NCBI GenBank assembly: GCA_027475525.1
Contig: JAMWFC010000051.1
Location: 1,377,205-1,441,204 of the forward strand
Length of the DNA stretch: 64,000 nt
Origin: Macrolepiota albuminosa
Lineage: Eukaryota; Basidiomycota; Agaricomycetes; Agaricales; Agaricaceae
Direction of reading: 5' to 3'
Shown here: piece by piece, positions 56,754 to 64,000 of the stretch
How the letters are laid out: each line of letters starts with the position of its first letter
How positions within the stretch are numbered: the first letter of the stretch is position 1
Made by a program: the position numbers and the translations under genes
The notes under the pieces: model-generated
The model's input: only the letters and a program-made list of their open reading frames with translations
What the model was told of the DNA's origin: nothing
The model's database searches: none

Positions 56754-59700
56754 ATGTCGACTGCAAATACTTCCGGTGTCTCGACCCCATTTTCATCGAC
56801 GACAACCCTATCGCCCCCTCCATCCCCCCTCTTGAAACCTTCCGCGGTCACTCTTGACCGGGAAATCTATTACAATCCTCGTCTTTCGGCATCAAACATT
56901 GTTGAATTCATCGCTTCTCGGGATACTTCTAGTTCTACGATCTATATCTACGATCTTGCAGAGCAGGTGGGCTTTGGTACTTGGACCAAAGAATGGGCAA
57001 AGTCTGGAACCGGCACCGCACCCGTGGTAAGCCTTCAGACTCGAGCAGGTGCTGGTTTGAGCCTTGTAGGAAGGCTGTCAGAGGGAACTAGTCGAGATAC
57101 TGTGAAAGGAGCGGTGTTGACCGCATATACCACACCTAGTGGACTCTCCATGATGGCGCCATCACTCCCTCACATCCCAGTCGCCACTACTTCAAGTAGA
57201 TTAATAATCCAAGTTCCAGTCGTTCTCCCTTTTGGTGAAACTTTCTCACTCTCCCATTCGTTGGCTCCCCTCGCATCTGCATGGCCCCTTCTGCCAGAGA
57301 ACCTCGTAGTTTGCCTTTCTGCAACTCCCCAGCAGACCATCGACTTCACTACGCTTTCCTACAAACTCACCAACTGTCACGTCGTGCATTTCTTTGACCA
57401 ACATGGGAGCTCCAGGGAGACTGGCTACTCCCTCACACCGACATTGACTAAAGAGTCAAGTAACATTGCTGAGGTCTTCAGCCACGCAGGATACAGATTT
57501 TTCGATTTTTTCGGAGATGCTCAGGCCCATACCGTGCTTGTCTTGCTCAATGGACCTCTAGCACTGACTGCGGCTACGCTCGCCAAACACACCGATGGTC
57601 TAGGCGTTGTAATTGTCAATGTTCTTCGTCCATGGGACGAGATCGCCTTCAGAAATAGTTTGCCCAAAAGTGCAGTGAATTTCCACGTTGTGGATGACGT
57701 TCCGAATGCCTCAACCCAAGGTCCGCTGTACGTTGAAGTTTTTGGCTCCCTGTTAGAGAGTGCCAATGCTTCAGTGCATGCCCATCGCATTACTCCATCC
57801 CAATCACACGAATACTTGAACAAAAACGGTGCTTTTGCCGCGTTCATCGCTAGTCTCGTGCCAAGCGTCCAAATATCCCCTCTTGAATCCTCTACTGCCA
57901 AGCGTGTCCTCGTTTTTGGCGCACCGCAAGCTCCCATCGCCGCTCTGCCACGCATCTTTGAAGCCCTCTTCGTTTCTAGTAAAGGTGTGAGTGTTCGTTC
58001 ACTCACTGACTATGACGCCTTCTCCAAGCCCGGAGGCATTGCCGCTACCCGTATAGTTCTGTCACCCAAATCTGAGTCCACAGAATTTATCCCACTTGGA
58101 GTCACTCTGCCCTTCGACTCGGAGGGTAACGGCACGATTGACTTCCTTGCCGTCCTGGACCAGAGTCTTCTGAAGTCCCATGCCATCCTCAATTATGCCC
58201 GACGTGGTGCCACAGTCCTTGTGATTACTACTTGGACTGCAGAAGAACTCTATTCCAACCTTTCACTCGAAGTGACGTCTCTCATCACCGAGCTCAATCT
58301 TCGTCTCTTCACATTCAATGCCAAGTCCTCTGCCACCGAGCTCGTGGGGGCTTCCAGTCCAACATCCGATATTCTCCAACTCATTCTTACGCATCTAACA
58401 TTCGTGAGGTTATACCTTGGTGGGGCCGCTACGGAATCCAAAGTTCTGGCTGTGACTCAACCAACCTTGGGCGATATAATCGAGGGCATTTCGTTGGAGA
58501 AAATTAATACCCAGGCTTGGTCAGGTCTGGAGGAGGTCGAGTTTACACAGACTAGTGAAGCAGGATCGCCCCTTAAACCTTTCGAGTTTAACGCCATTGT
58601 AGTCGAGACAGAGGATGAAACAGTGGTAAACGGCGCTCGCCTATCGTCATGGCACGACGCCGCGAAACACCTCATTTTCCCTACCGCCTTTTCTCCGTCT
58701 GTAGGACTATCGACACCAGAGTACCCACAAAACCCCGCTTTGCACCCGGAGAGCCCTGACCGTACCTATCTGGTCACATGTACCGTCAATCGTCGTCTCA
58801 CTCCCTTGGAGTACGATCGCAACGTCTTCCATCTGGAATTTGACACCACGGGTACAGGATTGAAATACGCTATTGGTGAAGCTCTTGGAGTTCACGGATG
58901 GAACGACGAACAAGAAGTTCTTGACTTTTGCAAGTGGTATGGTGTGGACCCGGCCTCGCTCATCACTATTCCTGTGGCTGCCGGCGAGGGCAAGGTGCAC
59001 ACCCGTACTGTTCTGCAGGCGCTCCAGCAGCAAATTGATCTTTTCGGCCACCCCCCTAAGTCCTTCTATACCGATCTTGCCGCATATGCCACGACATCCG
59101 TTGACCGTCATGCTTTGCTCTTTATTGGTTCTCCTGAGGGTTCTGCGACTTACAAGAAGCTGTCGGACAAAGATACTGTCACGTTCGTGGATGTGCTCGA
59201 GAAATTTCCCTCCGCGAAGCCGGGAATCGAGAAACTCTGTGAATTAATTGGGGACATAAAGCCTAGGCATTACAGCATCGCTAGTGCCCAGAGTGTAGTA
59301 GGTAACCGAGTGGACCTTTTGGTCGTCACGGTTGAATGGACGACTCCATCAGGTTGGACAAGCTGAATCTGTCTCTTATCTATGATTTGACTCATTACAA
59401 ACATGCAGGCACCCGTCGGTATGGACAATGTACTAGATATCTCGCTGGTTTGCGCATGGGCCAGAAAGTCACAGTATCTATCAAGCCCAGTGTAATGAAA
59501 GTATGTTTTAAATTTGTTTTCACATTGCAAAGAGAATTCAATCGTTTGTTATTCTCAGCTTCCTCCTAATCCGAAACAGCCGATTATCATGGCTGGCCTT
59601 GGCACTGGAGCAGCTCCTTTCCGTGCTTTCTTGCAACACTTCGCCATGCTCGCTTCACAGGGACAGGAGATCGGTCCTGTCTATTACTACTTTGGATCTC

Positions 59701-60084
59701 GGCACCAAGCGTCCGAGTACCTTTACGGAGAGGAGATTGAGGCATTCATTCTCGATGGGATAATTACCCGTGCTGGCCTAGCGTTTTCTAGAGATGGACC
59801 TAAAAAGGTTTATATCCAGCACAAGATGCTCGAGGACTCCGAGGCGCTCGCAAAGATGCTTCATGATGATGAAGGTGTATTCTACTTGTGCGGACCTACA
59901 TGGCCCGTTCCAGATGTTTATCAGGCGCTTGTAAATGCACTCGTAAAGTACAAAGGTTCCGATCCAGTTAAGGCTGGTGAATACTTGGAAAGTTTGAAGG
60001 AGGAAGAGAGATACGTCTTAGAGGTCAGGACCGTCAATTTCATATACAGACATGAATCTGACACTTGAACACTAGGTTTACTAA
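56754..60084 (+). CDS. MET10: Sulfite reductase (NADPH) flavoprotein alpha subunit
   Basis: FAD/NADPH subunit of assimilatory sulfite reductase, which passes electrons from NADPH to the hemoprotein subunit to reduce sulfite to sulfide. The first exon is about 2.6 kb and begins MSTANTSGVSTPFSSTTTLS. A pyruvate-ferredoxin-oxidoreductase-like N-terminal region is followed by the FAD domain (YLVTCTVNRRLTPLEYDRNV, YAIGEALGVHGWN, KPRHYSIASAQSVV) and the NADPH domain (PIIMAGLGTGAAPFRAFLQH, VYYYFGSRHQASEYLYGEE, VFYLCGPTWPVPDVYQALV). The final intron (60024-60075) leaves a last coding exon of only nine bases giving V-Y-stop, so the end is EERYVLEVY as in yeast Met10. About 1035 residues is the usual length. 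It converges with the GH9 gene. Confidence 0.93.
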
Positions 60085-60264
60085 TTTAAGGCAACATGTA
60101 TTAACCGTTTTATCTTCTGCCAAAATGATTCGGAATTGGGTATACCTAGGATACATTATCTACTGGATATACATACATACATCGATCATCGAATGCTATA
60201 AAATCGTTCCGTTTTCTAAAACAAGAGCCAAGAAGTTGTCAAGGACGAAGAATGTGTTGAAACG

Positions 60265-63512
<3,248 letters not shown>

Positions 63513-64000
63513 ATGTTGGACAATGAGGCCTTTTATGCCGACAAAATCCAGAAACTGGAAGCCGAATTAAGCGTTTATAAAAGGGCCTACAATGATGTCG
63601 ACACAGAAAGGCGTCAGCTTGAGAAATTACAGCAAGATGCAGTGAGAGAAAGGGAAGACTTGGAAAATCAGATTAAGGTATGCATATCTTCTGACCGCGT
63701 TCGCCATTGTATGTAGACCTATTATTATCAGGGATTTCGTGTCGTAACCCTCCTTGATGGAGATGGCGCTATATTTTCTCCCGACTTGATCGTCCAAGGA
63801 CGGGTAGGCGGACATGCCGCGGCCCAGAAATTATCTGACTATATCCTTCAATATCTGACATCGAACTTTGGGGCTAACCAATATCAACTTTGGGTTTACG
63901 TGTTTTTGAACAAACGTGGACTAGTTGATACATTTGGACGTGTCGGCAATTTTACCGTGAAGTCGAGGTTTGACGATTTTGTCATGGGATTTAATCAAGC
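63513..64000 (+). CDS. Conserved fungal protein, probably a CCCH zinc-finger family member (partial)
   Basis: The 5' part of a gene that runs off the window. Exon 1 begins MLDNEAFYADKIQKLEAEL and is a coiled coil (VDTERRQLEKLQQDAVRERE). After an intron (GTATGC to TTATCAG) exon 2 reads GFRVVTLLDGDGAIFSPDLI, VQGRVGGHAAAQKLSDYI and YQLWVYVFLNKRGLVDTFG. The block LLDGDGAIF with LWVYVFLNKRGLVDT resembles the N-terminal domain of a fungal family that carries CCCH zinc fingers further on, from memory only. The fingers themselves would lie beyond 64000. Confidence 0.6.

Overview
The window looks like nuclear DNA of a basidiomycete fungus, most likely an agaricomycete. Genes are close together, almost all are cut by many short introns of about 50-60 nt (GT...AG, several microexons), and the gene set is typical fungal housekeeping: mitochondrial arginine and heme enzymes, a SEC63-type RNA helicase, kynurenine aminotransferase, PRP5, NSP1, RRP8, sulfite reductase. 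All identifications come from reading translations by eye; no database search was run.

Layout. 0.8-11 kb: two arylamine N-acetyltransferase (NAT) paralogues in inverted orientation enclose acetylornithine aminotransferase (ARG8-like), 5-aminolevulinate synthase (HEM1-like), an unknown gene and a small TIR element with tRNA-like sequences. 11.5-20 kb: a possible tiny gene, an ASCC3/Slh1-like helicase and a BNA3-like aminotransferase. 20-39 kb: an ankyrin-DysF-FYVE-RING protein, an unknown acidic protein, a PI31-type proteasome regulator, PRP5, NSP1, a multi-pass membrane protein, a DUF952 protein, a HerA-like ATPase and RRP8. 39-40 kb: a uracil phosphoribosyltransferase of the bacterial Upp type. 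40.4-56.2 kb: about 4.5 kb of almost CpG-free sequence split by an 11.3 kb Ty3/gypsy-type LTR retrotransposon with matching LTRs. 56.7-64 kb: sulfite reductase flavoprotein subunit (MET10), a membrane-anchored GH9 glucanase, and the start of a conserved fungal gene cut by the window edge.

Most interesting biology: the retrotransposon (gag-protease and RT-RNase H-integrase on the minus strand) carries between pol and its 3' LTR an opposite-strand gene with about five or six introns, coding for a protein with a Zn2Cys6-like cysteine cluster. Introns antisense to the element's genomic RNA are not spliced from it, so they can survive reverse transcription. The element inserted into an old CpG-stripped repeat but is itself CpG-rich, which points to a recent insertion. 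It also carries an unexplained excess of the hexamer family TT[AG][CG]CG on both strands, in coding and non-coding parts.

Most important warning: five tandem duplications, all with a period of exactly 77 bp, occur between 9.0 and 29.8 kb. Four are exactly 77 bp long; one extends 4 bp by matching flank. This is the mark of contigs from a k=77 de Bruijn assembly joined without trimming the shared k-mer. One copy of each should be treated as artefact; two fall in PRP5 and one in the gene at 24-25 kb.
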